A DNA stretch of 64,000 nt from Lachnospiraceae bacterium. GTDB taxonomy: Bacteria > Bacillota > Clostridia > Lachnospirales > Lachnospiraceae. A program made the translations under genes and the position numbers. The stretch spans positions 186,001 through 250,000 of the forward strand of contig JAIEAP010000041.1 in NCBI GenBank assembly GCA_029071325.1. The letters run 5' to 3'. This document shows positions 43,722 to 52,778 of the stretch, piece after piece (the first letter of the stretch is position 1; every line of letters begins with the position of its first letter). The notes below the pieces were generated by a model. The model saw only the letters and a list, made by a program, of their open reading frames with translations. It did no database searches and was not told where the DNA came from.

Positions 43722-43805
43722 GTTACCGTCCGTCCGCCTTGGGTATCACAGGCATCTTTGCAAATGGTGTGGTCTGAAAGATAATGATTTTCCGTCATGT
43801 CTTGC

Positions 43806-43834
43806 TTGTCAGATGAGACAAAAAGGTATAAGAT
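43806..43834 (+). promoter_or_regulatory. Sigma-A promoter of ddl-murF
   Basis: TTGTCA (43806-43811), 17-bp spacer, TAAGAT (43829-43834), 50 bp before ATG 43885. Confidence 0.65.
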
Positions 43835-43884
43835 ACATAATATGTTTGTAAGTTGACTGATGAAAGCATGAAGGAGACAGAATA

Positions 43885-44958
43885 ATGGATATCGTAGTAT
43901 TGGCAGGAGGCCTTAGTACCGAACGGGATGTGTCGTTTCAGACCGGGGATAAGGTGAGCCGCGCTCTGCGCGAAAAGGGACATCGCGTGATTCTTCTGGA
44001 TGTGTTTATGGGGTATGGCGAGTGTGAGCAGGATGTATCAGGACTGTTTGAACGTTCTCAGGAGGTGAGCGTGAGTGTGTCCGGGATACCGGAGATTGCG
44101 CCGGATATTGAGAAGGTAAGGCGCAGCAGGAAGGATCAGTCCGGCTGCTTTTTCGGACCGAATGTCATTGCATTGTGCCGCATGGCGGATGTGGTATTCA
44201 TTGCCCTTCATGGAGAAAACGGAGAGAACGGCAAGCTGCAGGCGGCATTTGACCTTTTTGACATCTGTTATACTGGAAGTGATTATCTGGGCAGTGCCAT
44301 TGCCATGAATAAAAAGCTTGCAAAACAGATGTTCCAGGCCGCGGGTGTGCCGTGTCCAAAAGGGATTGCCATGAAGCGGGAGGAGCGTGTAGATGATTTT
44401 GCTGCTACTGGACTCACTCTGCCCTGTGTGGTAAAGCCCTGCTGCGGCGGCTCCAGTGTAGGAATCTCACTCGTAAGGGATGAAGCGGCATACGGCCGGG
44501 CGCTGGATGAAGCCTTTGCCCTGGAGGAGCAGGTTCTGGTGGAAGAATATGTAGATGGCCGGGAATTTTCCGTAGGTGTAATCGAGGGCAGGGCACTTCC
44601 TGTAATCGAGATTGCGCCGGTGGAAGGCTTTTATGATTATAAGAATAAGTATAAGGCAGGAGGGGCAGTGGAGACCTGTCCGGCAGATCTTCCGGAGGAA
44701 ATATCCGGGCAGATGCAGCACTATGCGCAGAAGGTGGCTGAGGTTCTTGGGCTTGACACATATTCCAGAACAGATTTCCTGTTGAACGGCAGGAATGAGA
44801 TTTTCTGTCTGGAGACCAATACCGTGCCGGGTATGACAGATACCAGTCTTCTACCACAGGAGGCGGCAGTTGTGGGGATGGATTTCCCGTCTTTGTGTCA
44901 GAGGATCGTGGACATAGCTTTGGCAAAGAGGGCGCGTGAAACGCAGACCCAATCGTAG
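43885..44958 (+). CDS. ddl: D-alanine--D-alanine ligase
   Basis: 357 residues, ATP-grasp fold. N-terminal VVLAGGLSTERDVS, the HGENGENG loop, KPCCGGSSVGISLV (nucleotide-binding lid), EEYVDGREFSVGV and LETNTVPGMTDTSLLPQEA with the metal-binding Glu/Asn. It makes the D-Ala-D-Ala dipeptide for peptidoglycan. A Gln-type shift towards D-Ala-D-Lac cannot be judged here. murF follows 52 bp downstream, giving the two consecutive steps of the pathway in one operon. Confidence 0.93.
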   Translation: MDIVVLAGGLSTERDVSFQTGDKVSRALREKGHRVILLDVFMGYGECEQDVSGLFERSQEVSVSVSGIPEIAPDIEKVRRSRKDQSGCFFGPNVIALCRMADVVFIALHGENGENGKLQAAFDLFDICYTGSDYLGSAIAMNKKLAKQMFQAAGVPCPKGIAMKREERVDDFAATGLTLPCVVKPCCGGSSVGISLVRDEAAYGRALDEAFALEEQVLVEEYVDGREFSVGVIEGRALPVIEIAPVEGFYDYKNKYKAGGAVETCPADLPEEISGQMQHYAQKVAEVLGLDTYSRTDFLLNGRNEIFCLETNTVPGMTDTSLLPQEAAVVGMDFPSLCQRIVDIALAKRARETQTQS

Positions 44959-45010
44959 CGTGAAATTGCTCTCATGGAGAGATGATCGGATGCAATAGGA
45001 AGGAAAGAAC

Positions 45011-46399
45011 ATGCAGGGAATGACATTGGAGCAGGTTGCTGCGGTCTGCGGAGGAACTCTGGCGGGCGTACCGGGGAATGCGGCAGGAGTAGTGACCGGT
45101 GTGGAGATTGACAGCCGGAACGTGAAGTCCGGAGATTTGTTTGTTGCCATTCCGGGGGAACGGGTGGACGGACACACGTTTATTCCGGAGGTATTAAAGC
45201 GTGGGGCATATGCCCTGTCTGAGCAGGAGATTGCGGATGCACAAGGGGCTTATATCCGTGTGGAAAATACGGTGGCGGCAATGAAGAAGCTGGCAAAGTA
45301 TTACCGCAGTCATCTGGATATCAAGGTAGTGGGTATCACCGGCAGTGTGGGGAAGACCAGTACAAAAGAAATGATGGCGTCTGTGTTGGGGGTAAAATAC
45401 AGAGTGCATAAAACGGCGGGGAATCTCAATAACGGAATCGGACTGCCCCTGACTATTTTTCAGATAGAGCCGGAACATGAGATTGCAGTGTTGGAAATGG
45501 GAATCTCTGAATTCGGAGAAATGCATGAGCTTGCAGATATGGCGCAGCCGGATTATATGGTGATCACCAATATAGGGCTGTGCCATCTGGAGAACCTGAT
45601 CACCAGGGACGGTATCTTAAAGGCTAAGACAGAAAGCTTTGCTCATTTGAACCAGGGCGGAAGAGTGGTGCTGAACGGTGACGACGATAAGCTGTCCACA
45701 ATAGAGGCCGTGTCGGGAGAGGTTCCGCTGTTCTATGGCGTGGAAGGTCAGACGCTGGTAAGTCCCACGGTCTATGCCGACTGTGTAGAGGACTGCGGAC
45801 TGGAAGGAATGAAGGCGCGCATTCATCTGTCCGGCGGGGCGATTGATGCAAGAATACCTATTCCAGGCGAACACAATGTGTATAATGCCCTTGCTGCGGC
45901 ATGTGTGGCAGAGCAGATGGGATTGAGCAGGGAGGAGATCCGCCAGGGGATTGGCCGGGCAAGTACGATTTCCGGCAGGACCAATCTGATCCGTGTGGGG
46001 AATGTGACGGTGATTGATGACTGTTACAACGCCAATCCGGTGTCTATGTGTGCCGCTATTGATGTACTCTGTAAGGCAAAGGGACGCAAGATTGCCGTTT
46101 TGGGAGATATGGGTGAACTGGGAGCGGAGGAGAGACAACTGCACCGTGAAGTAGGAGTCTATGTGGGCGAACAGTCGGTAGATGTGCTGTACTGTGCCGG
46201 TGAGCTTTCGACAGAACTGGCGGAAGGGGCTGCGGAACGGAATCCGTCTCTGATCATCCATCATTACACAAAAAGAGAAGCCATGACGGAAGCGCTTCTG
46301 GCGGATATATATCCGGAGGATACGGTTCTGATCAAAGCTTCTCACTTTATGGAATTCCCGCAGGTGGTATCCGCGGTGACCAATCATTTGGAATGCTGA
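45011..46399 (+). CDS. murF: UDP-N-acetylmuramoyl-tripeptide--D-alanyl-D-alanine ligase
   Basis: 462 residues. N-terminal domain with DSRNVKSGDLFVAIPGERVDGH, P-loop GITGSVGKTST near residue 110, then the Mur ligase central (NLNNGIGLPL) and C-terminal domains (DCYNANPVSM, VLGDMGELG). It adds the dipeptide made by Ddl to UDP-MurNAc-tripeptide. The stop overlaps the convergent plsC stop by 16 bases. Confidence 0.95.
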   Translation: MQGMTLEQVAAVCGGTLAGVPGNAAGVVTGVEIDSRNVKSGDLFVAIPGERVDGHTFIPEVLKRGAYALSEQEIADAQGAYIRVENTVAAMKKLAKYYRSHLDIKVVGITGSVGKTSTKEMMASVLGVKYRVHKTAGNLNNGIGLPLTIFQIEPEHEIAVLEMGISEFGEMHELADMAQPDYMVITNIGLCHLENLITRDGILKAKTESFAHLNQGGRVVLNGDDDKLSTIEAVSGEVPLFYGVEGQTLVSPTVYADCVEDCGLEGMKARIHLSGGAIDARIPIPGEHNVYNALAAACVAEQMGLSREEIRQGIGRASTISGRTNLIRVGNVTVIDDCYNANPVSMCAAIDVLCKAKGRKIAVLGDMGELGAEERQLHREVGVYVGEQSVDVLYCAGELSTELAEGAAERNPSLIIHHYTKREAMTEALLADIYPEDTVLIKASHFMEFPQVVSAVTNHLEC

Positions 46400-47127
46400 T
46401 AATTTTCGTTGTCCAATAACATACGGTGCACTTCATTTTGTACATAGGCGCTTAAGTGCTTCCGGTCTTCGGGGGAAAGCTCCTTTATGCGGATGGGTGC
46501 GCCGTATTGTAATATCACATGCGTGGAACGGACTTTCGGTATATGGTTTTCCAGAATGTCGGCGGAGTTGGTGATTGCCATAGGAATGATAGGACAGCCG
46601 GTTTTCTCTGCCATTTTGAGACTGCCGCCCTTAAAGGGGAGCATCTCTTCTTCGGTACGGTTTCTGGTGCCTTCCGGGAAGATGCACATGGAAATGCCGT
46701 TCTTGATCTGGTCAATTCCGGTCAGTATCGTCTGCAGCCCCTTTTTCATGTCATTGCGGTCTAGAAATAGGCAGTACAGCCGTTTCATCCAGATATTCAG
46801 AAGGGGAACCTTTGCCATGACGTCTTTGGAGATGTAGCCCGTGAGACCAGGACACCTGGCATAGGTGAGAATGATATCAAAGTAGCTTCGGTGATTGCAA
46901 ATATACAGTACCGCTTCGTCCCTGGGAACATTTTCCTCACCGATCACCGTCAGCTTCACGCCGCAGATAAAGGAGATAACCTTAAATACCCACTGAATGA
47001 TGCGCAGGCTGCTGATATCTGCAGCGTGGCGGTTGAATTTTCTGAGAATCCACTCTGCGATCAGAATAGGAATGCTGACAATGAGATATATAATTGCAAA
47101 GAGCAATGCCGCGATAAATCTTATCAT
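46384..47127 (-). CDS. plsC: 1-acyl-sn-glycerol-3-phosphate acyltransferase PlsC
   Basis: 247 residues. N-terminal membrane helix (about 1-25), the acyltransferase motif NHRSYFD (His79, Asp84) and the glycerophosphate-binding FPEGTRNR (about 155). It acylates lysophosphatidic acid to phosphatidic acid. AAAGGA lies 12 bases upstream of the start. It converges with murF. plsY at 52765 supplies the preceding step of the same pathway. Confidence 0.92.
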   Translation of the reverse strand: MIRFIAALLFAIIYLIVSIPILIAEWILRKFNRHAADISSLRIIQWVFKVISFICGVKLTVIGEENVPRDEAVLYICNHRSYFDIILTYARCPGLTGYISKDVMAKVPLLNIWMKRLYCLFLDRNDMKKGLQTILTGIDQIKNGISMCIFPEGTRNRTEEEMLPFKGGSLKMAEKTGCPIIPMAITNSADILENHIPKVRSTHVILQYGAPIRIKELSPEDRKHLSAYVQNEVHRMLLDNENYQHSK

Positions 47128-47180
47128 ATGGTAGATCCAATCCTTTCTGTTTGATTCAGCATAGCATGATTGGTAAATAA

Positions 47181-47250
47181 ATGCAAGGCTGGAAAAGCAG
47201 GCAGCTTCTTACAAGCAAGCTTGACGAAGCAGTCTGCTGATTATTTGCAT
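47181..47250. repeat. Hairpin module sharing the loop of the dispersed repeat
   Basis: Base pairs ATGCAA (47181-47186) and TTGCAT (47245-47250) enclose AGCAG/CTGCT and GCTTC/GAAGC arms. The 26 bases at 47203-47228 are identical to the loop block of copy A and copy B. Confidence 0.6.
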
Positions 47251-47256
47251 GTATTA

Positions 47257-47435
47257 TTCACAGCCCCTCACCCTTATGTGCAATCGTCGCTCTGACGAGC
47301 TCCAGTTTCGCTGCTATCGCAGCTAAGATTGCTTATGCGGGTGAGGTTCCTGCTTCGCAGTCACACAAGAAGTGCCATTCAGCTTCTTACAAGCAAGCTT
47401 GACGAAGCAGTCTGTCACTTCTTGTATGCTGTGAA
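47257..47435. repeat. Dispersed structured repeat, copy B (179 bp)
   Basis: Same bounds as copy A (TTCACAGC 47257-47264, GCTGTGAA 47428-47435) and largely the same interior, but about 50 bp are missing from the middle. The last hairpin keeps its 26-base loop block (47381-47406) while its stem differs and is paired (CAAGAAGTG with CACTTCTTG). Confidence 0.75.
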
Positions 47436-47488
47436 TAGTAACAATCTGGTTGCATATACTAATAATAAGCAAGGTTTGGAGTTGCAGA

Positions 47489-47908
47489 GTGAGAAGAAAA
47501 TGTAAACAGGCGGTTATATTACTGTGCGCATGTGTGCTGTTCGGGTTGATATCCGGGTGCAGTGTGGAGCAGACAGATGGGAATAAACTGGAAGATCTGG
47601 CATTTACCATTGTAGAAGAGGAAGCGATCCCGGATGAGTTGAAAACACAGATTGAGAGCCGTAAGGAGATGGATTTCAAGCTTGCTTATGAAAATGGCGA
47701 TAAGCTGTATATTGTCCGTGGTTACGGGGAGAAAGAAACGGGTGGTTACAGCATTGCAGTAACGGATGTTTATCTGACAAAAAACACGGTATGTTTTTCG
47801 TCTACACTGATCGGACCGGGGGAAAATGAGGAGGTAACGAAAGCACCCAGTTTCCCATATGTTGTGGTTGAAGTGTCGAATTATAACAAGAACGTGGTGT
47901 TTTTATGA
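47489..47908 (+). CDS. Lipoprotein, PrcB-like C-terminal domain
   Basis: 139 residues from GTG 47489, with GGAG eight bases upstream. The signal peptide ends in lipobox LISG-Cys, so it is an anchored lipoprotein. The remaining about 110 residues include IYIVRGYGEKETGGYSIAVTDVYL, resembling the PrcB C-terminal domain (protease complex subunit family). Such proteins occur singly in Firmicutes; the function is unclear. An upstream TTG at 47450 is in frame but lacks support. Confidence 0.7.
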   Translation: MRRKCKQAVILLCACVLFGLISGCSVEQTDGNKLEDLAFTIVEEEAIPDELKTQIESRKEMDFKLAYENGDKLYIVRGYGEKETGGYSIAVTDVYLTKNTVCFSSTLIGPGENEEVTKAPSFPYVVVEVSNYNKNVVFL

Positions 47909-47927
47909 AAAAAGGTACTTTTTTCCT

Positions 47928-47956
47928 TTGACAATAATTTAGCGCAGTGATATACT
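47928..47956 (+). promoter_or_regulatory. Consensus sigma-A promoter of veg
   Basis: TTGACA (47928-47933), 17-bp spacer, TATACT (47951-47956), 32 bp before ATG 47989. Confidence 0.8.
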
Positions 47957-47988
47957 GAAGCTGTGGTTTGAATAAGGAGGTACTGAAT

Positions 47989-48231
47989 ATGCAGCAAATT
48001 GACATAAGCAGGGTTCGGGAATCTGTGTACCAGCAGTGTGGGAGCAATGTGATGATTCAATTGGACAGAGGCCGTAATAAGGTGGATGTTCAGAAGGGCG
48101 TCATACAGAATGCATACCGCAGTGTATTTACCATTTTAGTAGATGATGAGCGGGAAGGAAATCCTCCCCAGTTATTGTCTTTCAGTTACAACGACATTAT
48201 AACAAAAGATATACGAATGAAGTTATGTTGA
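47989..48231 (+). CDS. veg: Veg protein
   Basis: 80 residues from ATG 47989, behind AAGGAGG. VDVQKGVIQNAYRSVFTI and LLSFSYNDIITKDI are characteristic of Veg, a small conserved Firmicutes protein linked in B. subtilis to biofilm and spore outgrowth. The longer frame from TTG 47968 is not needed. A terminator-like hairpin separates it from the SipL gene. Confidence 0.92.
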   Translation: MQQIDISRVRESVYQQCGSNVMIQLDRGRNKVDVQKGVIQNAYRSVFTILVDDEREGNPPQLLSFSYNDIITKDIRMKLC

Positions 48232-48235
48232 TAGC

Positions 48236-48295
48236 ATAAAGTTCCTATTCCTTGAATACAATGCAATAAGATTCAGGAAGGGGACTTTTTTTGTG
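48236..48295 (+). terminator. Hairpin after veg; its 3' arm contains the sipL ribosome site
   Basis: Left arm AAAGTTCCTATTCCTTGAA (from about 48238) pairs with ATTCAGGAAGGGGACTTT (48270-48287), followed by seven T. AGGAAGGGG within the right arm is nine bases before the sipL GTG at 48293. Confidence 0.7.
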
Positions 48296-49849
48296 GAAAT
48301 AAAAAGAAAATATATACACAGGAATCATGAAAAAGGACGTGTGCCAAGCCAGATCACACTGGATGATGATTATAATCTGCCGGATTATAAGCCGGATATC
48401 GTAAAGGTGATGCGGGAGAGAGGCAGCATTAAGTTCGAGAATATCCAGGTGAATGACGGGCATATCAATGTGAAGGGAAGTCTGCGGTTTGATATTCTGT
48501 ATCGCAGCGATATGGAGGAAAGGAAGATAGACAGTCTGTCCGGTGGGATTCCCTTTGAGGAGACCATCAGTATGGACGGAATCACGGAGCTGGACCCGGT
48601 ACATATCAGCGCTGATATCGAGGATATTACCATCGGTATCATCAATTCCAGGAAACTGAGCATTCGGGCGCTTGTCATGCTGCGGGCGGAAGCGAGAGAC
48701 GTCCGGGAAGAACAGATGATTACCGACATAGAGGGGACAGAGCCTTTGGAAATGCGGCGGAAGTTCCGAAATATATTACAGCTTGTGACCTGTAAGAAGG
48801 ACAATTACCGGTTCCGGCAGGAAATCGATCTTCCCCAGAGTAAGCCCAACATAGATCAGATTCTCTGGAAAAGCATACAGCTGCGAGGCGTGGAGACACG
48901 TCTGCAGGAAGGGGCGATTCAGCTTACCGGTGAAGTGCGTATGCATTTGCTCTATTATACCCAGGGTGAGGAGAGGCGTCTGGAGTGGCTGGATGAGGCG
49001 CTGCCTTTAAACGGCAGCATATCCTGTGATGAATGCAGGGAAAATCAACTGGAGCGGATCAAAGTAGTCCCTGCCAATGTGGAACTGGAGGTAAAACCGG
49101 ATCTGGATGGGGAGGATCGCAGCATCAGCCTCGATATGACGCTGGATCTGGATATCTGCATATGGGAAGAGGAGAACATGGAGATCCTGGAGGACGTCTA
49201 CTCTCTGACCCAGGAAATCATTCCCTCCTGTGAGACATTGGAGTTGTCTACGCTGTTGGCGAAGAATTATGCCAAGTGTAAGATCAGCGACCGGCTGTCT
49301 CTGGGAAAAGAACAGGAAAATATGCTGCAGATCTGCGCATGCGAAGGGGAGGTATTCATTGACCATGCCGAACCGGAGGGGGCAGGAATCCGGGTAGAGG
49401 GAAGCCTAAATGTGGAACTGATGTATATTACCACGGATGACGCCATGCCCATAGATTCTTATAAAGGAACCCTTGGATTTGAACAGTTTATAGAGATACC
49501 GGAGACTGCGGATACGGTTACATATGAGCTGGAAGCGGGACTGGAGCAGTTGTCGGCTGTTCTTCTGGATAACACGCAGGTAGATATTAAGGCAATCATC
49601 AACCTGAATCTGATCGCATTTTCGAACCAGGTCATTGAAAAGATGACGGATATCGAGGTGCGGGAGCGGAATCTGGACGAATTACAGAAGCAGCCGGGCA
49701 TTGTGGGTTACATTGTGAAGGAGGATGACAGCCTGTGGAATATTGCCAAGGCGAACCATACCACCATGGTACAGCTCATTGACACCAACGAACTGAACAG
49801 TGAAGAAATTAAAAAGGGAGATAAATTGCTGATTGTAAAGACAGTTTAG
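48293..49849 (+). CDS. sipL: SPOCS (DUF3794) and LysM protein, SipL family
   Basis: 518 residues from GTG 48293. Two to three SPOCS/DUF3794 segments (first about 20-140, later about 170-290 and 350-430), then a C-terminal LysM (about 470-516, YIVKEDDSLWNIAKANHT). SipL in clostridia binds SpoIVA and anchors the spore coat around the forespore. The start is the first in-frame GTG and the ribosome site is inside the terminator hairpin. Finding it together with spoIIID supports a spore former. Confidence 0.88.
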   Translation: MEIKRKYIHRNHEKGRVPSQITLDDDYNLPDYKPDIVKVMRERGSIKFENIQVNDGHINVKGSLRFDILYRSDMEERKIDSLSGGIPFEETISMDGITELDPVHISADIEDITIGIINSRKLSIRALVMLRAEARDVREEQMITDIEGTEPLEMRRKFRNILQLVTCKKDNYRFRQEIDLPQSKPNIDQILWKSIQLRGVETRLQEGAIQLTGEVRMHLLYYTQGEERRLEWLDEALPLNGSISCDECRENQLERIKVVPANVELEVKPDLDGEDRSISLDMTLDLDICIWEEENMEILEDVYSLTQEIIPSCETLELSTLLAKNYAKCKISDRLSLGKEQENMLQICACEGEVFIDHAEPEGAGIRVEGSLNVELMYITTDDAMPIDSYKGTLGFEQFIEIPETADTVTYELEAGLEQLSAVLLDNTQVDIKAIINLNLIAFSNQVIEKMTDIEVRERNLDELQKQPGIVGYIVKEDDSLWNIAKANHTTMVQLIDTNELNSEEIKKGDKLLIVKTV

Positions 49850-49888
49850 CGGTGTTATACTTAAATTCAGCAGAGAAAGGAGCGCGTG

Positions 49889-51175
49889 ATGAGGCACGAA
49901 AGAAAATTGTGGAGAACAAAAGTAATTGCAGTTTTTACGGCAGTGCTTGCCGGTTTTAGCTGTTTTATCAATACAGACGCAGGCGCTCTGAAGGATGCAC
50001 AGGATAAAAAGAACCAGGCGCAGAATGAACTGGATTCTGCGAACCAGCAGATTGAAGCGATCGAACAGAAGCAGCAGGAACTGCAGGCGCAGATTCAGGC
50101 GCTGGATGCGGAATTGGTGGATGTAATCCTGAATCTGGATATACTGGAGACAGAGTTAGAGGATAAGCAGGTGCAGTTGGATCAGGTGACGGCGCAGCTT
50201 GCCCAGGCCGAAGAGGACGAACGGGTACAATACGATCTGATGGTGAAGCGCATCGTATACATATATGAGAATGGCGGAGACAGCAGCTATCTCAGCGTCA
50301 TTACCGGTGCAGGCAGCTTTACGGACTTATTGAACCGGGTGGAGTATGCCAGACAGATTCATGAGTATGACAGGAATCTGTTGGTGCAGTTTCAGGAGAC
50401 TGTGCAGCAGGTGACTAACCTGAAGGCGCAGGTAGAGACAGAGCAGCAGGAACTGATGGAGCTGCAGCAGTCTTACCAGGAACAGAAGAGTGAGTTTGAG
50501 ACTATGATCGCAGAGCGGCAGGAGCAGTTGTCGGATTTTGATACGCAGCTTGCATCTGCGCAGGATCTGGCAGCTCAGATGCGCGCTACTATAGACCAAC
50601 AGAATGATATCATCCGTCAGGAAGAGGAGCGTAGGCTTGCTGCTGCCGCCGCTCAGCAGAACCAGAACAATAATCATACCGTGGCGGGCAATAATTCCGG
50701 CGGTAATAACCATGCAAGTGAAAATCCCGGCAACGGGGCTGCTCCCGAGGGGAACGGTAATGCAGGAGGGGGCACTGAAACAAATGAAGGTGAAGGCTCC
50801 GGAGGAGGCGCAAATCCTCCCCACACCACATCTGTAAGCGGCAGTGATGTGGTGGCTTTTGCCTGTCAGTATATAGGAAATCCCTATGTGTGGGGAGGAG
50901 AGAGCCTGACAAACGGTGCAGATTGCTCCGGTTTTATCAAGAGCGTCTACGCCAACTATGGCATCAATCTGCCCCACAGTTCTCTTGCCCTGCAAAGAGT
51001 GGGCTCCGAGGTCAGTTATGGCAATGCTCAGCCTGGGGATATTATCTGTTATGCGGGACATGTGGCAATCTATATGGGCGGCGGTCAGATTGTACATGCC
51101 AGTTCGCCGGAGACCGGCATTAAGACAGGCTCTGCCACTTACCGCCAAATCCTTACGGTACGGCGTGTTTTATAA
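49889..51175 (+). CDS. Secreted NlpC/P60 endopeptidase with N-terminal coiled coil
   Basis: 428 residues from ATG 49889 (AAAGGAG upstream; GTG 49886 is too close). Signal peptide about 1-32, a long coiled-coil (about 35-245, Gln-rich) as in PcsB-like hydrolases, an Asn/Gly-rich linker and a C-terminal NlpC/P60 domain with Cys346 (GADCSGF), His391 (GHVAIYMG) and a later polar residue. It cleaves peptidoglycan stem peptides. Placed after sipL with 40 bp between. Confidence 0.93.
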   Translation: MRHERKLWRTKVIAVFTAVLAGFSCFINTDAGALKDAQDKKNQAQNELDSANQQIEAIEQKQQELQAQIQALDAELVDVILNLDILETELEDKQVQLDQVTAQLAQAEEDERVQYDLMVKRIVYIYENGGDSSYLSVITGAGSFTDLLNRVEYARQIHEYDRNLLVQFQETVQQVTNLKAQVETEQQELMELQQSYQEQKSEFETMIAERQEQLSDFDTQLASAQDLAAQMRATIDQQNDIIRQEEERRLAAAAAQQNQNNNHTVAGNNSGGNNHASENPGNGAAPEGNGNAGGGTETNEGEGSGGGANPPHTTSVSGSDVVAFACQYIGNPYVWGGESLTNGADCSGFIKSVYANYGINLPHSSLALQRVGSEVSYGNAQPGDIICYAGHVAIYMGGGQIVHASSPETGIKTGSATYRQILTVRRVL

Positions 51176-51196
51176 CGAATATTGGGACAGGCAGGT

Positions 51197-51868
51197 ATGA
51201 GGAATATGAAGAGCAAAAAGATATGGGGCATCGCCCTGCCGTTGGTAGTGATTTTGCTGGTAGTGCTGGGAGCGGTGAGTCTGCGGCATTACCAAAGGAT
51301 CAAGCCTATAGAATACGCACAGCATTTGGATGAGGTGCTGCTCACGGTAGACGGGCAGGACATAACGCTTGCGGAGTGCGCTTATTATGTGGCGTCGGGT
51401 GAACTGATGGTAGAGGAACAGGCACTGATTTATGATTATCATAATCCACAGTCTTACTGGAACCTGCATATCAATGGAGAATTCGTGAAGGTTGCGGCAA
51501 AGCAGTCGGTTCTTGACAAGGTGGTGCATGATGAGATATTCTACCGGCAGGCGCTGGCAGAGGGACTTACTTTGACAGAGGAGGAGCAGCAGACGGTCAG
51601 AACCAGACAGGAGGATTTCTGGATGGATCTGACAGAGGAACAGCGGAGCAAGCTGGGAGTCAGCCGGGAAGAGATGGATGTTGCAATTGATAAGGCGGCG
51701 TTGGCAGAGAAATACCAGAATGAAATTGCCGCGGCTAATAACAGCGATTATGAAGGATACAGCGTGGGGGCTCTGCCCTACGAGACCATGCTGGGGGAGC
51801 ATACTTATGAGGTGGATGAGGCAAAGTGGGCAAAGATATCGTTTGGTGATATTATTTTGACTCACTAA
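51197..51868 (+). CDS. SurA/PrsA-like N-terminal-domain membrane protein
   Basis: 223 residues from ATG 51197 (alternative ATG 51206). One membrane anchor near residues 7-27, then DEVLLTVDGQDITLAECAYY and VLDKVVHDEIFYRQALAEGLTLTEEEQQ, resembling the SurA/PrsA chaperone core without the parvulin isomerase domain. It may help fold exported proteins. It follows the NlpC/P60 gene by 21 bp, suggesting co-transcription. Confidence 0.75.
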   Translation: MRNMKSKKIWGIALPLVVILLVVLGAVSLRHYQRIKPIEYAQHLDEVLLTVDGQDITLAECAYYVASGELMVEEQALIYDYHNPQSYWNLHINGEFVKVAAKQSVLDKVVHDEIFYRQALAEGLTLTEEEQQTVRTRQEDFWMDLTEEQRSKLGVSREEMDVAIDKAALAEKYQNEIAAANNSDYEGYSVGALPYETMLGEHTYEVDEAKWAKISFGDIILTH

Positions 51869-51902
51869 TAGCAGGTACAAGTGGAAAAGAGGATAAACAA
51901 TT

Positions 51903-52778
51903 ATGGCTGAGAAAATAGGAAGAAACGATCCGTGCTGGTGTGGCAGCGGAAGGAAATATAAAGCGTGCCACCAGAGTTTTGATGAGAAGATAGAGAGGTT
52001 TAAAGATCAGGGGTGCATTGTACCGCCCAGAAATATCATTAAGACGCCGGAGGACATTGCAGGTATTAAGGAGAGCGCTAAGATTAATGTGGCGGTTTTG
52101 GATTATGTGGGTGAGAATATCCGCCCGGGTATGAGCACGGAAGAAATCGACCGCATGGTATATGAGAAGACCACGGAGATGGGAGGAATTCCTGCACCGC
52201 TGAATTATCAGGGATTCCCTAAGAGCGTGTGCACCTCCATCAACGATGAGGTGTGCCATGGGATTCCGGCGGCGGACATCATTTTGCAGGAAGGCGATAT
52301 CGTCAATGTAGATGTGTCCACCATATTAAACGGATATTTTTCGGATTCTTCCCGCATGTATATGATAGGGACTGTCTCTGAGGAGAAGCGGCGTCTGGTA
52401 GAGGTGACGAAGGAATGCGTACAGAAGGGGCTGGAGGCAGTGAAGCCGTGGGGATTCTTAGGAGATATGGGACAGGCAGTGCATGATCATGCATTTGCGA
52501 ATGGCTATACCATTGTCCGGGAAATCGGAGGACATGGGATTGGCAAGGAGTTCCACGAAGAACCCTGGGTGGGCTATAACAGTGTAGCGGGAACCGAGAT
52601 GCTTCTGGTTCCGGGCATGGTATTTACCATAGAGCCTATGGTAAATATGGGAAAACCGGAGATTTATATTGATGATGTAAACGACTGGACCGTATATACC
52701 CAGGACGGTCTTCCCAGCGCCCAATGGGAAATACAGGTGCTGGTGACCGAGGATGGAGCGGAGGTTATTTCCTGGTAG
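51903..52778 (+). CDS. map: Type I methionine aminopeptidase with N-terminal SEC-C zinc motif
   Basis: 291 residues. Residues 8-23 form a SEC-C-type zinc site (Cys11, Cys13, Cys22, His23), then the pita-bread fold with DVSTILNGYFSDSSR (metal Asp residues), GGHGIGKEFHEEP (His and Glu), and FTIEPMV (last Glu). It removes the initiator methionine. The extra zinc motif suggests ribosome or SecA interaction. The stop overlaps convergent plsY by 14 bases. Confidence 0.93.
   Translation: MAEKIGRNDPCWCGSGRKYKACHQSFDEKIERFKDQGCIVPPRNIIKTPEDIAGIKESAKINVAVLDYVGENIRPGMSTEEIDRMVYEKTTEMGGIPAPLNYQGFPKSVCTSINDEVCHGIPAADIILQEGDIVNVDVSTILNGYFSDSSRMYMIGTVSEEKRRLVEVTKECVQKGLEAVKPWGFLGDMGQAVHDHAFANGYTIVREIGGHGIGKEFHEEPWVGYNSVAGTEMLLVPGMVFTIEPMVNMGKPEIYIDDVNDWTVYTQDGLPSAQWEIQVLVTEDGAEVISW

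Noticed and set aside
43722-43884. Possible signalling peptide for the Rgg-like regulator
   Set aside because: Only a 10-codon frame without a ribosome site is present. The sequence is compatible with the ddl promoter.
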